NCBI GenBank assembly: GCA_904395845.1
Contig: CAJFOH010000159.1
Location: 1 to 39,502 of the forward strand
Length of the DNA: 39,502 nt
From: an uncultured Lachnospiraceae bacterium
Lineage (GTDB): Bacteria; Bacillota; Clostridia; Lachnospirales; Lachnospiraceae
Reading direction: 5' to 3'
Numbering within the stretch: position 1 is the first letter of the stretch; every line of letters starts with the position of its first letter. The position numbers and the translations under genes are program-made. Shown here piece after piece: positions 1-9,053 of the stretch. Below the pieces are notes generated by a model that worked only from the letters and a program-made list of their open reading frames with translations, was not told the origin of the DNA and searched no databases.

Positions 1-646
<646 letters not shown>

Positions 647-805
647 TTAATTCCTCCTAAAGAAAAAATTATAATAAACTGTAATTGATACAGTTATGAA
701 TTGATTATAATACTACTGTAAATCGTTAAATTTTAATCAACCACATTTATTTTACCTTTTTTGCTAGGAAAAGGCAAGAGGTTTTAGGTAAATTTTGAAA
801 ATTCT

Positions 806-1891
806 TTATTTCAAAATAGTTCCTCCTCCTACAATATAATCATTTTCATAAAATACTACTGCTTGTCCTGGAGTAATTGCTCGTTGTGGTTCTTCAAATG
901 TACAAGTAATTTCATCTTCGCCAGTTCGTGTTATTACTGCTTTTGCTCCTTGGTGACTATATCTAATTTTTGCCATTACTTCTTTTGTTTCTCCCATAGG
1001 TAAATCTGGAATAGACATAAAATTAATTTTATTACATATTAGTTGACTACCAAATACATCATTTCCATTGCCTATGACTACTTCATTAGTTTCAGGACGA
1101 ATTGCAACGACAAATACTGGATATCCCATGGCTAGATTTAATCCTTTTCTCTGCCCTATGGTATAATGAGTAATTCCTTTATGTTTTCCAATTATGTTCC
1201 CATCCATATCTACAAAGTTTCCTTCTTTTGGAACTTCCTTTGTTGCATTCTCATTAATAAATTTTGCATAGTCATTATCTGGAATAAAACAAATTTCTTG
1301 GCTATCATGTTTTTTTGACACTCGTAAGTCTATGGTTTCTGCAATCTTACGAATTTGCTCTTTATCATATTCTCCTACTGGCATAAGAGTTTTTGATAAT
1401 TGTTCTTGTGTTAAATTATATAATGCGTATGTTTGGTCTTTTTTATCCGTAACAGATTTACAAATGGTATATCTTCCATTATCTAATTGCTTAATTCTTG
1501 CATAGTGTCCTGTTGCAATATAATCAGCACCAATTGCCAAACTTCTTTGTAATAATGATTCCCATTTCACATAACGGTTACAAGCAATACATGGATTTGG
1601 TGTTCTTCCATTTAAGTATTCCGCTACAAAATAATCCATCACATTTTCCTTAAATTCTTTTTTAAAATTCATAACATAATAGGGAATTCCTAGTGCATTT
1701 GCCACACGTCTTGCATCATCAACTGCACTAAGTCCACAACATCCACCCTCATTTGCTTCCTCTAGTGGATTTTCGTCTTGCCATATTTGCATAGTAACTC
1801 CAATAACATCATATCCTTGTTCTTTTAATAAATATGCTGCTACGGAAGAATCTACTCCTCCAGACATTCCTATTACTACTTTCTTTGCCAT
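806..1891 (-). CDS. mnmA: tRNA-specific 2-thiouridylase MnmA
   Basis: ORF with PP-loop SGGVDSS, CNRYVKW and GHYARI motifs; full length 361 aa. Confidence 0.96.
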   Translation of the reverse strand: MAKKVVIGMSGGVDSSVAAYLLKEQGYDVIGVTMQIWQDENPLEEANEGGCCGLSAVDDARRVANALGIPYYVMNFKKEFKENVMDYFVAEYLNGRTPNPCIACNRYVKWESLLQRSLAIGADYIATGHYARIKQLDNGRYTICKSVTDKKDQTYALYNLTQEQLSKTLMPVGEYDKEQIRKIAETIDLRVSKKHDSQEICFIPDNDYAKFINENATKEVPKEGNFVDMDGNIIGKHKGITHYTIGQRKGLNLAMGYPVFVVAIRPETNEVVIGNGNDVFGSQLICNKINFMSIPDLPMGETKEVMAKIRYSHQGAKAVITRTGEDEITCTFEEPQRAITPGQAVVFYENDYIVGGGTILK

Positions 1892-2073
1892 ATATTTTCT
1901 TAATTCTATCTACATTACTTATTCTTTAAATGTAGAATAGAATCCTCCTTTCTCTCTATGTTTCAAACAATTTTTCTTCTTTCATTTTAACATGATTCAT
2001 ACCTTCTATATCAACCTTATCCATGATACTTGCAAGTATAACACTATTTTTTAAAAAATGCAAAAGTTCAACA

Positions 2074-2102
2074 TTGACGTTTGTTGAATTTCTATGTATA
2101 AT
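2074..2102 (+). promoter_or_regulatory. Putative sigma-A type promoter of the carbamate kinase gene
   Basis: TTGACG (2074-2079), 17 bp spacer, TATAAT (2097-2102), about 55 bp upstream of the ATG. Confidence 0.75.
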
Positions 2103-2155
2103 AAAACCAAATTATTTTTATATTTAAATTTTAAAATTGAAGTGAGGAACAAATT

Positions 2156-3085
2156 ATGGCAAATAGAAAAGTTGTTGTTGCATTAGGGCGCAATGCATTT
2201 GGAAAAAGTCTTCCAGAACAAAAACAAGCGGTAAAACATGCTGCTTGTGCGATTGCAGATTTAGTAGAAGCACATTGTGATGTTGTAATTACACATAGCA
2301 ATGGAACTCAAGTAGGTATGTTACATACTGCTATGACAGAATTTGGAGAAAAACACGAAGGATTTACTGTTGCACCAATGTCTGTATGTAGTGCTATGAG
2401 CCAAGGATATATTGGTTTTGACTTACAAAATGAAATTCGTACAGAATTATTAAATCGTGGTATTTTTAAGACAGTATCTACTATTATTACTCAAGTAAAA
2501 GTGGATCCATTTGATTCTGCATTTAATAAACCAATTAAAACCATTGGACGTATTATGAATGAAGAAGAAGCTGAAATTGAAAGAAAAAAAGGACATACTG
2601 TTGTCCCTGTAGAACAAGGGTATCAACGTGCCATTGCATCACCTTCCCCTATTGAAATCTATGAAATTGATGCCATTCGTTTACTGGCAAATGCTGGACA
2701 AGTGGTAATCGCTGCAGGTGGTGGTGGTATTCCTGTCTTAGAGCAAGGCACACAATTAAAAGGGGCAAGTGCAGTTATTGAAAAGGATGCAACTGCTGCA
2801 AAGCTTGCACATGAGCTAAATGCAGATATGCTATTATTTTTAACTGGCAGTGAAAAATTAACCATTGAATATGAAAATGGTACTACTTCTACCCTAGATA
2901 CACTCACATTATCAGATGCTCATGAGCTTATTGATTCTGGAAATTTATCTGTACAAGGATTACTTCCAAAGATTACTGCTGCAACTAATTTCGTATCTAC
3001 TGGAGAATACAGAAAAGCAATTATTACTTCCCTTGATAAAGCAAAAGATGGAGTAGATGGAAAAACTGGTACTGTTATTCGATAA
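2156..3085 (+). CDS. arcC: Carbamate kinase
   Basis: 309 aa; VVALGRNAFGKS N-terminus, THSNGTQVG and IAAGGGGIPV motifs typical of carbamate kinase; RBS GAGG upstream. Confidence 0.93.
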   Translation: MANRKVVVALGRNAFGKSLPEQKQAVKHAACAIADLVEAHCDVVITHSNGTQVGMLHTAMTEFGEKHEGFTVAPMSVCSAMSQGYIGFDLQNEIRTELLNRGIFKTVSTIITQVKVDPFDSAFNKPIKTIGRIMNEEEAEIERKKGHTVVPVEQGYQRAIASPSPIEIYEIDAIRLLANAGQVVIAAGGGGIPVLEQGTQLKGASAVIEKDATAAKLAHELNADMLLFLTGSEKLTIEYENGTTSTLDTLTLSDAHELIDSGNLSVQGLLPKITAATNFVSTGEYRKAIITSLDKAKDGVDGKTGTVIR

Positions 3086-3127
3086 TAACTACTATAACAA
3101 ACGATTTCATAACCTATAGAAGCCAAT

Positions 3128-3165
3128 AAAATACTCCCGTAAACATCTAGTTTATGGGAGTATTT
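3128..3165. terminator. Bidirectional rho-independent terminator between convergent arcC and patatin-like gene
   Basis: AAATACTCCCGTAAA ... TTTATGGGAGTATTT inverted repeat flanked by A/T tracts. Confidence 0.8.
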
Positions 3166-3166
3166 G

Positions 3167-4333
3167 TTATTCTGTATATTTTTTAACAATCTCTCTAATT
3201 GATTGAACGATTTCTAATTCCTGTTCTGTCTTGTTTTCTCTTTCTAATACTTCTCGTATCTTAGTCAAGAATTCTTGTTCCGTATAAATATTATATTTGG
3301 TGATTTTTAACTCTTTTCCTGACAGTTCTAGTAACTTTATATATAACTCTCTATAGGTGGACATTTTCTTATTTTTTACTTTTTCTGCTATTTGAGGGAT
3401 AATTCTTTCATTTATTGTTCTAAGGGATAATTCACCATTTTGTTCTCTTATTTTTCTAACAATTTCTTCATAACACTGTTCTTCTGTCATTTGACAATCA
3501 AAATAATAGTGAATTCCTTCTAAACCATATAAGAAACGCTTCATATCATAATAGCCTAATTTTAAGTTTTTCTTGCTTTGTTTTGCATCAAAACCTAATA
3601 CACCACCTAAATGATACCTTGGTGCTATTTCATAAACAGTAACATCTTCTGGAATTTCAATTTTCCTTTGATGCCCGATTCCATAAATGCGAATTACTAT
3701 AATATCCTTATATCCTGCATCAATAAGTGCATCTGTTGGAACTAAATTCCAACCACCACCATCGGTAAATCGTTCCCCATGAAGTGGCTCATTCTTAAAC
3801 ACTGGTAAATATGCACTTGCAAGTAACATTTCGCATAACTGTCCTTCTTCTATCTCATTAATATTTATATTTAATAATTTATGATTGGTAATAGAATAGG
3901 TTGTAAGAAAAAATTGTATTTGAGAGCGTCGGATTTGTTCCTCATCAATGTTTGCTTTGATTAACTCCTTTAGAGGAGTAATATCAAAACCACCACTCAT
4001 AAGAACTTTCCAACCATCTTTCACAACGGTAGTAAGATTTTCATATTTCATTTTTCCATGAAATACAGCATCTACTAATGTATCTTCCACATTTATTACA
4101 TCAGAATAGGTAATATGTTCCCATATTTGCATTGCCTTTTCTAGCTTGTCCATAACAATCATCGCACCATTCAATGCACCTACGGACACACCTGATACTG
4201 CAGAAATAGAAATATTCGCTTCTTTTAATGCCTTCCATGCTCCAATTTGGTATGCTCCTTTGGCACCTCCGCCTTCTAATACAATTCCGTATGATTTTGA
4301 TAAATCAAGCCTTAATTCCATAGTTTCTGCCAC
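3167..4333 (-). CDS. Patatin-like phospholipase family protein
   Basis: GGGAKGAYQIG oxyanion motif, SGVSVGALNG (GxSxG), and DGG catalytic Asp motif. The start could be the GTG at 4333 or the ATG at 4321. Confidence 0.9.
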   Translation of the reverse strand: MAETMELRLDLSKSYGIVLEGGGAKGAYQIGAWKALKEANISISAVSGVSVGALNGAMIVMDKLEKAMQIWEHITYSDVINVEDTLVDAVFHGKMKYENLTTVVKDGWKVLMSGGFDITPLKELIKANIDEEQIRRSQIQFFLTTYSITNHKLLNININEIEEGQLCEMLLASAYLPVFKNEPLHGERFTDGGGWNLVPTDALIDAGYKDIIVIRIYGIGHQRKIEIPEDVTVYEIAPRYHLGGVLGFDAKQSKKNLKLGYYDMKRFLYGLEGIHYYFDCQMTEEQCYEEIVRKIREQNGELSLRTINERIIPQIAEKVKNKKMSTYRELYIKLLELSGKELKITKYNIYTEQEFLTKIREVLERENKTEQELEIVQSIREIVKKYTE

Positions 4334-4567
4334 TCTCCTGACTTCACTTTCTACTTTGTTTTTATATACTACAATCCATTTTTAATATTTTATTACTATT
4401 GTACCACAAATTAGAAGCTTCAATCATTACTTTTTTATTTTTTATATGAAATATCTATTAATTTATGTGTGACAGTTTTCTTATACTTGAATTTCACTTG
4501 ATTCTTTTTTAATTTATTCTTTTTACTTTTTCCTAAAAGTTTTCTTTTCAAACTTTTAAGCCATATT

Positions 4568-4600
4568 AAAAAGGGCTATAGCAAACTGCCATAGCCCCTT
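4568..4600 (-). terminator. Rho-independent terminator downstream of SH3/3D gene
   Basis: Minus strand GGGGCTATGGCAGTTTGCTATAGCCC followed by TTTTT. Confidence 0.8.
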
Positions 4601-4676
4601 CTTTGACAAATTCGTTTTCTTTTTTTGTATCTTAAATCTATATTGTATTTTTATCTATATATAGTACATTCTACAA

Positions 4677-5966
4677 TTAATTCTTTACAAATACTTCGGC
4701 ATACTTAACGCCTAATTGTAACGCTTTTTCATGAGAATCTACATAAATATCAATGCGATTCATTCCTACGCCACTACCTTTATCCTCTGCTACATAAGTA
4801 TTTCCATCAATAACAACTTCAGAACCTAAAGGAATTTGCGCTGGATAAACTGCGATTGTTCTTCCTTCTTGTACCTTAGTGCCAGTTGCTGTAATACCGT
4901 CATTCTTTCCAGTACAATCACTACAATGGCAATAATAGGTAATCTTAAATACTCCAAGGGATCGTAATGGGTTCACTTCTTCTACTGGTTGTGGAGAAGC
5001 AACTTCTACTACAGCTTCTTGTACTGGTTGAACCTCTCTAGCAAGTCTTTCTTTTTCCCTTTGAGCAATTTCTTCTAATGTGAGTGCTGTGTCAAAATCA
5101 TAATCCACAGTTACAAATTGTGCAGATACATATCCCTTTGTATCAGGGCTGTATTGGATGGCTACCCAACCATTTGTTTCTTCTATACATGTAAACTGTT
5201 CTCCTGCACTTGTAACATCTAATATATCCGCCTCTGTAGTTGGTGCTAGACGAATATTTAAACTATCTGCTATTACAGTTACTGTCTTTTGTTTTTCTTC
5301 TGAGATTTGAGTTAGCGCCTTTTCTCCTTCTAACACATAGTCCTTATGCACATAGCCTTCTACATTTCCAGAGCGAATGCGTACCCATTCTCCACTTTCT
5401 TCTAATATTTCAGCAACGCCATTTGGATAAATCTTTCCTACTACTGTACTTTCAATATTGGCATCTTGACGAACATTTAACGCTATTTCAACTTTTTGTG
5501 CGTCTACTAATAGCTTATTATTAAAATAGCTTTTTAGGTCACTGTTTCCTTGAATGCTACTATTACTATCTTCTGCTATGCCATCTTCACTACTTGGGGC
5601 ATTTGTAATAGTCGTATTCTTTTCTAACACATTGTTTTCTTCTTCTCCATGATTTTTAACGAAATCATGTGAATTAGAAACTTCTAATGCCTTTTTCATT
5701 GTTCTCTCAGCCACTGTTACTGGCAAACGATTGCTTAAATTAGCCTTACTTGTGACCTGTTCTTCTTGCGAATTAGAAGCATCATTTAAACTTGCTTCTA
5801 TTAACGCTGCTGTTTCAGGATTTATTATGTTTAATTCGTATTCCACATTACCTGAAGAAGTATTCTTACCATTAGAATCTACTTTGCTAAAACCTGTTAA
5901 AACAAGTGTTGAACAAATAGTTGCAACAGCAAAGGCTCCAATGATAAATTTACTTTTCAAAATCAT
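4677..5966 (-). CDS. Secreted SH3b-SH3b-3D domain protein (cell-wall associated, putative lytic transglycosylase-like 3D domain)
   Basis: N-terminal signal/TM; two bacterial SH3 repeats (LNVRQDANIESTVVGKIYPNG.., LNIRLAPTTEADILDVTSAGE..) and C-terminal 3D domain (TYYCHCSDCTGKNDGITATGT...AEDKGSGVGMNRIDIYV). Confidence 0.88.
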   Translation of the reverse strand: MILKSKFIIGAFAVATICSTLVLTGFSKVDSNGKNTSSGNVEYELNIINPETAALIEASLNDASNSQEEQVTSKANLSNRLPVTVAERTMKKALEVSNSHDFVKNHGEEENNVLEKNTTITNAPSSEDGIAEDSNSSIQGNSDLKSYFNNKLLVDAQKVEIALNVRQDANIESTVVGKIYPNGVAEILEESGEWVRIRSGNVEGYVHKDYVLEGEKALTQISEEKQKTVTVIADSLNIRLAPTTEADILDVTSAGEQFTCIEETNGWVAIQYSPDTKGYVSAQFVTVDYDFDTALTLEEIAQREKERLAREVQPVQEAVVEVASPQPVEEVNPLRSLGVFKITYYCHCSDCTGKNDGITATGTKVQEGRTIAVYPAQIPLGSEVVIDGNTYVAEDKGSGVGMNRIDIYVDSHEKALQLGVKYAEVFVKN

Positions 5967-6173
5967 TGTGTACCTCCTATTTTTTTCCCAGCTACTTCAA
6001 TATTTTTTATTTTTTTTCATAGCTAGAATTTATTTGTTACGAATTTGTTACAAAAGTATTTTAACAGATTTAATATTTTTTGTCAACCCTCCCCGTCTTT
6101 TTTAACCATATTTTCCCATCTTATGTACCAATTTTCCTTGTATTTTCAAGAAAAACAGAGCATATTGTTGGGA

Positions 6174-6953
6174 TTAATTTCTTCTTTGTCTTGCCCCTTC
6201 ATACATTAAAATAGTAGCCGCCATTGCTGCATTTAATGACTCTACTTGTCCTAGCATTGGAATTTTTATATACTCATCGGATAGGTCTGAAAGTTCTTTT
6301 GATAACCCATTTGCCTCATTTCCAATGCAAAATGCACAACCTTTTTTATAGTCTTTTTTATCATAACTTTCGTTTGCAAGTAAATGTGCTGCATAAGTTG
6401 TAATCCCCATTGTTTTTAACTTGTTTACTATATCTTTTAAGTCATTTACATACACGAAAGGAACACGATACACAGAACCCATTGTGGAACGAATTACTTT
6501 TTGATTGTAAATATCAACGGTGTCTTTGCTCATAATAATCCCCGTTACACCAGCTCCCTCACCAGCACGTATCATAGTTCCTAAATTTCCAGGGTCCTGA
6601 ATATGTTCTAAAAGTAATAGCATAGGATTGCTATCTTTTTGTACAATTTCCTCCAGTGTATAACTCATTTGTTTTACAACTGCTAGTACCCCCTGTGGCG
6701 TTTTTGTATCTGACATTTCTTGAAAAATACTATCTTTTACAATCTCTACCTGATAATTGTTTACAATATAATTTCCCTCTTTTGCACTAGAAAATGATTC
6801 TGATAAATAAACTTCTTGTATCATTTCCTTTTTTAATTCCAAAAACATTTTAATTCCTTCTACAATAAAAACACCTTCTTCATTCCTTTTTTTCGCCTTT
6901 TTTTGTAATGCTATCACATGCTTTACTTTACTATTGGATAATGATGTAATCAT
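6174..6953 (-). CDS. TrmH/SpoU-family RNA 2'-O-methyltransferase
   Basis: Motifs LLEHIQDPGNLGTMIRAGEGAGV, CIGNEANGLS, ESLNAAMAATILMYE of the SpoU family. Confidence 0.93.
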   Translation of the reverse strand: MITSLSNSKVKHVIALQKKAKKRNEEGVFIVEGIKMFLELKKEMIQEVYLSESFSSAKEGNYIVNNYQVEIVKDSIFQEMSDTKTPQGVLAVVKQMSYTLEEIVQKDSNPMLLLLEHIQDPGNLGTMIRAGEGAGVTGIIMSKDTVDIYNQKVIRSTMGSVYRVPFVYVNDLKDIVNKLKTMGITTYAAHLLANESYDKKDYKKGCAFCIGNEANGLSKELSDLSDEYIKIPMLGQVESLNAAMAATILMYEGARQRRN

Positions 6954-6976
6954 AATATTTTTTTGTATTCTCCATT

Positions 6977-7642
6977 CTATTTTAATGCATTTTGTTTTCT
7001 AAATTGTTCCAATGAGTCATTATCACCAACAAAGATGTAATGCTCTCCTTTTAACAATTTTCTATCAGGATCTAAGTTCATTTCTACCCTATCTCCATCT
7101 TTTCGTGCAATGCAATTCATACCATATTGATCTCTAATATTTAATTCCCTTAATGATTTTCCAATCCAATGTTGTGGTACATCAATTGCTATCATACTAA
7201 ATTCTTTGGATAATTCTACAATATCAATAAAGTTTCCAGTCACAAGATTTCTAGCAATTCGCTTTCCCATTGCTTGCTCTGGGAAAATCACTTCGTCTAC
7301 ACCAACTTTTTTTAGTACTGTTGCCTGTATTTCACTACTAACTTTTGCTAAAATGTATGGAACTCCTGCTTCCTTGGCTACAATTGTTGCCATAATACTT
7401 GCTTCCAAATTATCTCCAATGGCAATTACCACACCACTTAATTTTTTCAATCCTAATGAACTCATCATATCTGCATCACATACATCAGCACGAACTGCCA
7501 TTGTCACATAATCTGCAATATCTTGTATTCTATCATCTCTTATATCAATAGCCATTACCTGACAACCATTTGCTGCTAGTGATATGGCAATACTTCTTCC
7601 AAATTCACCTAAACCAATAACTCCAAATTCTTTTTGACTCAT
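6977..7642 (-). CDS. TrkA/KtrA-type potassium channel regulatory subunit (RCK-N and RCK-C)
   Basis: GLGEFGRSIAISLAANGCQVMAIDIRDD NAD-binding start; 221 aa with TrkA-C tail. Confidence 0.92.
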   Translation of the reverse strand: MSQKEFGVIGLGEFGRSIAISLAANGCQVMAIDIRDDRIQDIADYVTMAVRADVCDADMMSSLGLKKLSGVVIAIGDNLEASIMATIVAKEAGVPYILAKVSSEIQATVLKKVGVDEVIFPEQAMGKRIARNLVTGNFIDIVELSKEFSMIAIDVPQHWIGKSLRELNIRDQYGMNCIARKDGDRVEMNLDPDRKLLKGEHYIFVGDNDSLEQFRKQNALK

Positions 7643-7739
7643 GTAATATCCTCTCTCTTGCCGTAATCTAAGTATCTATGCTTTTGTTTTTCTCATTATA
7701 TCACTAATCTACTATGAGTTACAATATTCTATTAATATT

Positions 7740-7910
7740 TTATTTCTTATCATACACTTTCGCCTCTTCATAGACATTATTGTCATAGACATTATTGTCA
7801 TAGACATTACTGTTATAGACAATGCTGTTATAGAGATTACTATTATACACATTACTGTCATAAACAATATTGTCATAGACATTACTATCATAGACATAAT
7901 TGTTTTGCAT
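7740..7910 (-). CDS. Small tyrosine-rich pentapeptide-repeat ORF, 56 aa (not in supplied ORF track)
   Basis: Read on the minus strand from ATG at 7910: MQNNYVYDSNVYDNIVYDSNVYNSNLYNSIVYNSNVYDNNVYDNNVYEEAKVYDKK*. Tyr (TAT) is invariant and the V codon varies mainly at the third base. No convincing RBS, so expression is uncertain. Confidence 0.4.
   Translation of the reverse strand: MQNNYVYDSNVYDNIVYDSNVYNSNLYNSIVYNSNVYDNNVYDNNVYEEAKVYDKK
7768..7902. repeat. 15-bp tandem repeat, 9 degenerate units
   Basis: Units of TCATAGACATTATTG and variants, exactly in register every 15 bp from 7768 to 7902. Confidence 0.95.
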
Positions 7911-7938
7911 TGCTGTATGAATACGATTCTATTATAAA

Positions 7939-7986
7939 AAAAGAGTATCACATAGCCACTACTTCTAGCTCAAATGCGATACTCTT
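7939..7986 (-). terminator. Rho-independent terminator downstream of pfkA
   Basis: Minus strand AGAGTATCGCAT ... ATGTGATACTCTTTTTTTAT. Confidence 0.8.
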
Positions 7987-7998
7987 ACAATTCCTGTA

Positions 7999-8973
7999 TT
8001 ATCGAACTAATACTTTACTAATTTCATATTGATATTCTGAAACATCTTTCTTCATTTGTAATGCTTCATTAATATCAAAATCTACGTAATCTCCATGTTT
8101 GTATCCAACAACACGGTTTGACTTTCCTTCACATAATAAGTCAACTGCTTTTGCTCCCATAATAGAAGCATATACTCTATCTTTACAAGTAGGTCTTCCA
8201 CCTCTTTGCATATGTCCTAGAATTGTTGCTCTTGTTTCAATTCCAGTAGCAGCTTCAATTCTCTTTGCCATACTTGTAGAATGACCAACACCTTCTGCAT
8301 TAATAATAATGTGATGGCTCTTTCCACGTTTTCTATGTTCAATGATTCGATTAATTAATCCTTGTTCATCTCCATCGTATCGTTCTGGTAATAAAATGTC
8401 TTCTGCTCCATTAGCAATACCACACCATAATGCAATATAACCTGCACTTCTACCCATTACCTCAATAATACTACAACGCTCATGGCTAGTAGATGTATCA
8501 CGAACTTTATCAATAGCTTCCATTGCTGTATTTACCGCTGTATCAAATCCAATGGTATATTCTGTACAAGCAATGTCTAAGTCGATGGTTCCTGGAATAC
8601 CAATTGTATTAATTCCTAAATTTGATAACTTACATGCCCCATTAAATGAACCATCACCACCAATAACAACAAGTCCATCAATGCCATGTTTTCTACAGAT
8701 TTCAGCACCTTTTCTTTGTCCTTCTTCTGTTTTAAATTCGTCACATCTTGCTGTATATAAAATTGTTCCTCCACGTTGGATAATATCAGATACGCTTCTT
8801 GAATCCATATCAATGATTTCTTCCTTTAATAATCCTGCATATCCTCTCATAATTCCTTTTACATTTAGCCCTCTTGCTAACGCAGTTCTAACCACAGCTC
8901 GAATTGCTGCATTCATTCCTGGTGCATCTCCACCACTCGTTAATACGCCAATTGTCTTTATTGCATTTGCCAT
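7999..8973 (-). CDS. pfkA: 6-phosphofructokinase
   Basis: IGVLTSGGDAPGMNAAIRAVVR, GGDGSFNGA, GIPGTIDLDI motifs. Confidence 0.97.
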   Translation of the reverse strand: MANAIKTIGVLTSGGDAPGMNAAIRAVVRTALARGLNVKGIMRGYAGLLKEEIIDMDSRSVSDIIQRGGTILYTARCDEFKTEEGQRKGAEICRKHGIDGLVVIGGDGSFNGACKLSNLGINTIGIPGTIDLDIACTEYTIGFDTAVNTAMEAIDKVRDTSTSHERCSIIEVMGRSAGYIALWCGIANGAEDILLPERYDGDEQGLINRIIEHRKRGKSHHIIINAEGVGHSTSMAKRIEAATGIETRATILGHMQRGGRPTCKDRVYASIMGAKAVDLLCEGKSNRVVGYKHGDYVDFDINEALQMKKDVSEYQYEISKVLVR

Positions 8974-9053
8974 GATGATTCCTCCAATTTTAATTCTATT
9001 ATCCTTCTCTAAAACAATCTTTTTCTTTTGCCTTTTTCATTTTAATCTATTTT

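Noticed and set aside
7768-7902. Possible CRISPR array
   Set aside because: Contiguous degenerate 15-bp units with no spacers; no cas genes in the window.
7712-7951. ORF-track 79-aa MSMTI repeat ORF
   Set aside because: Same 15-bp repeat read in another frame; substitutions between units are mostly nonsynonymous in this frame and the ORF crosses the pfkA terminator, so the VYDNN frame is preferred.
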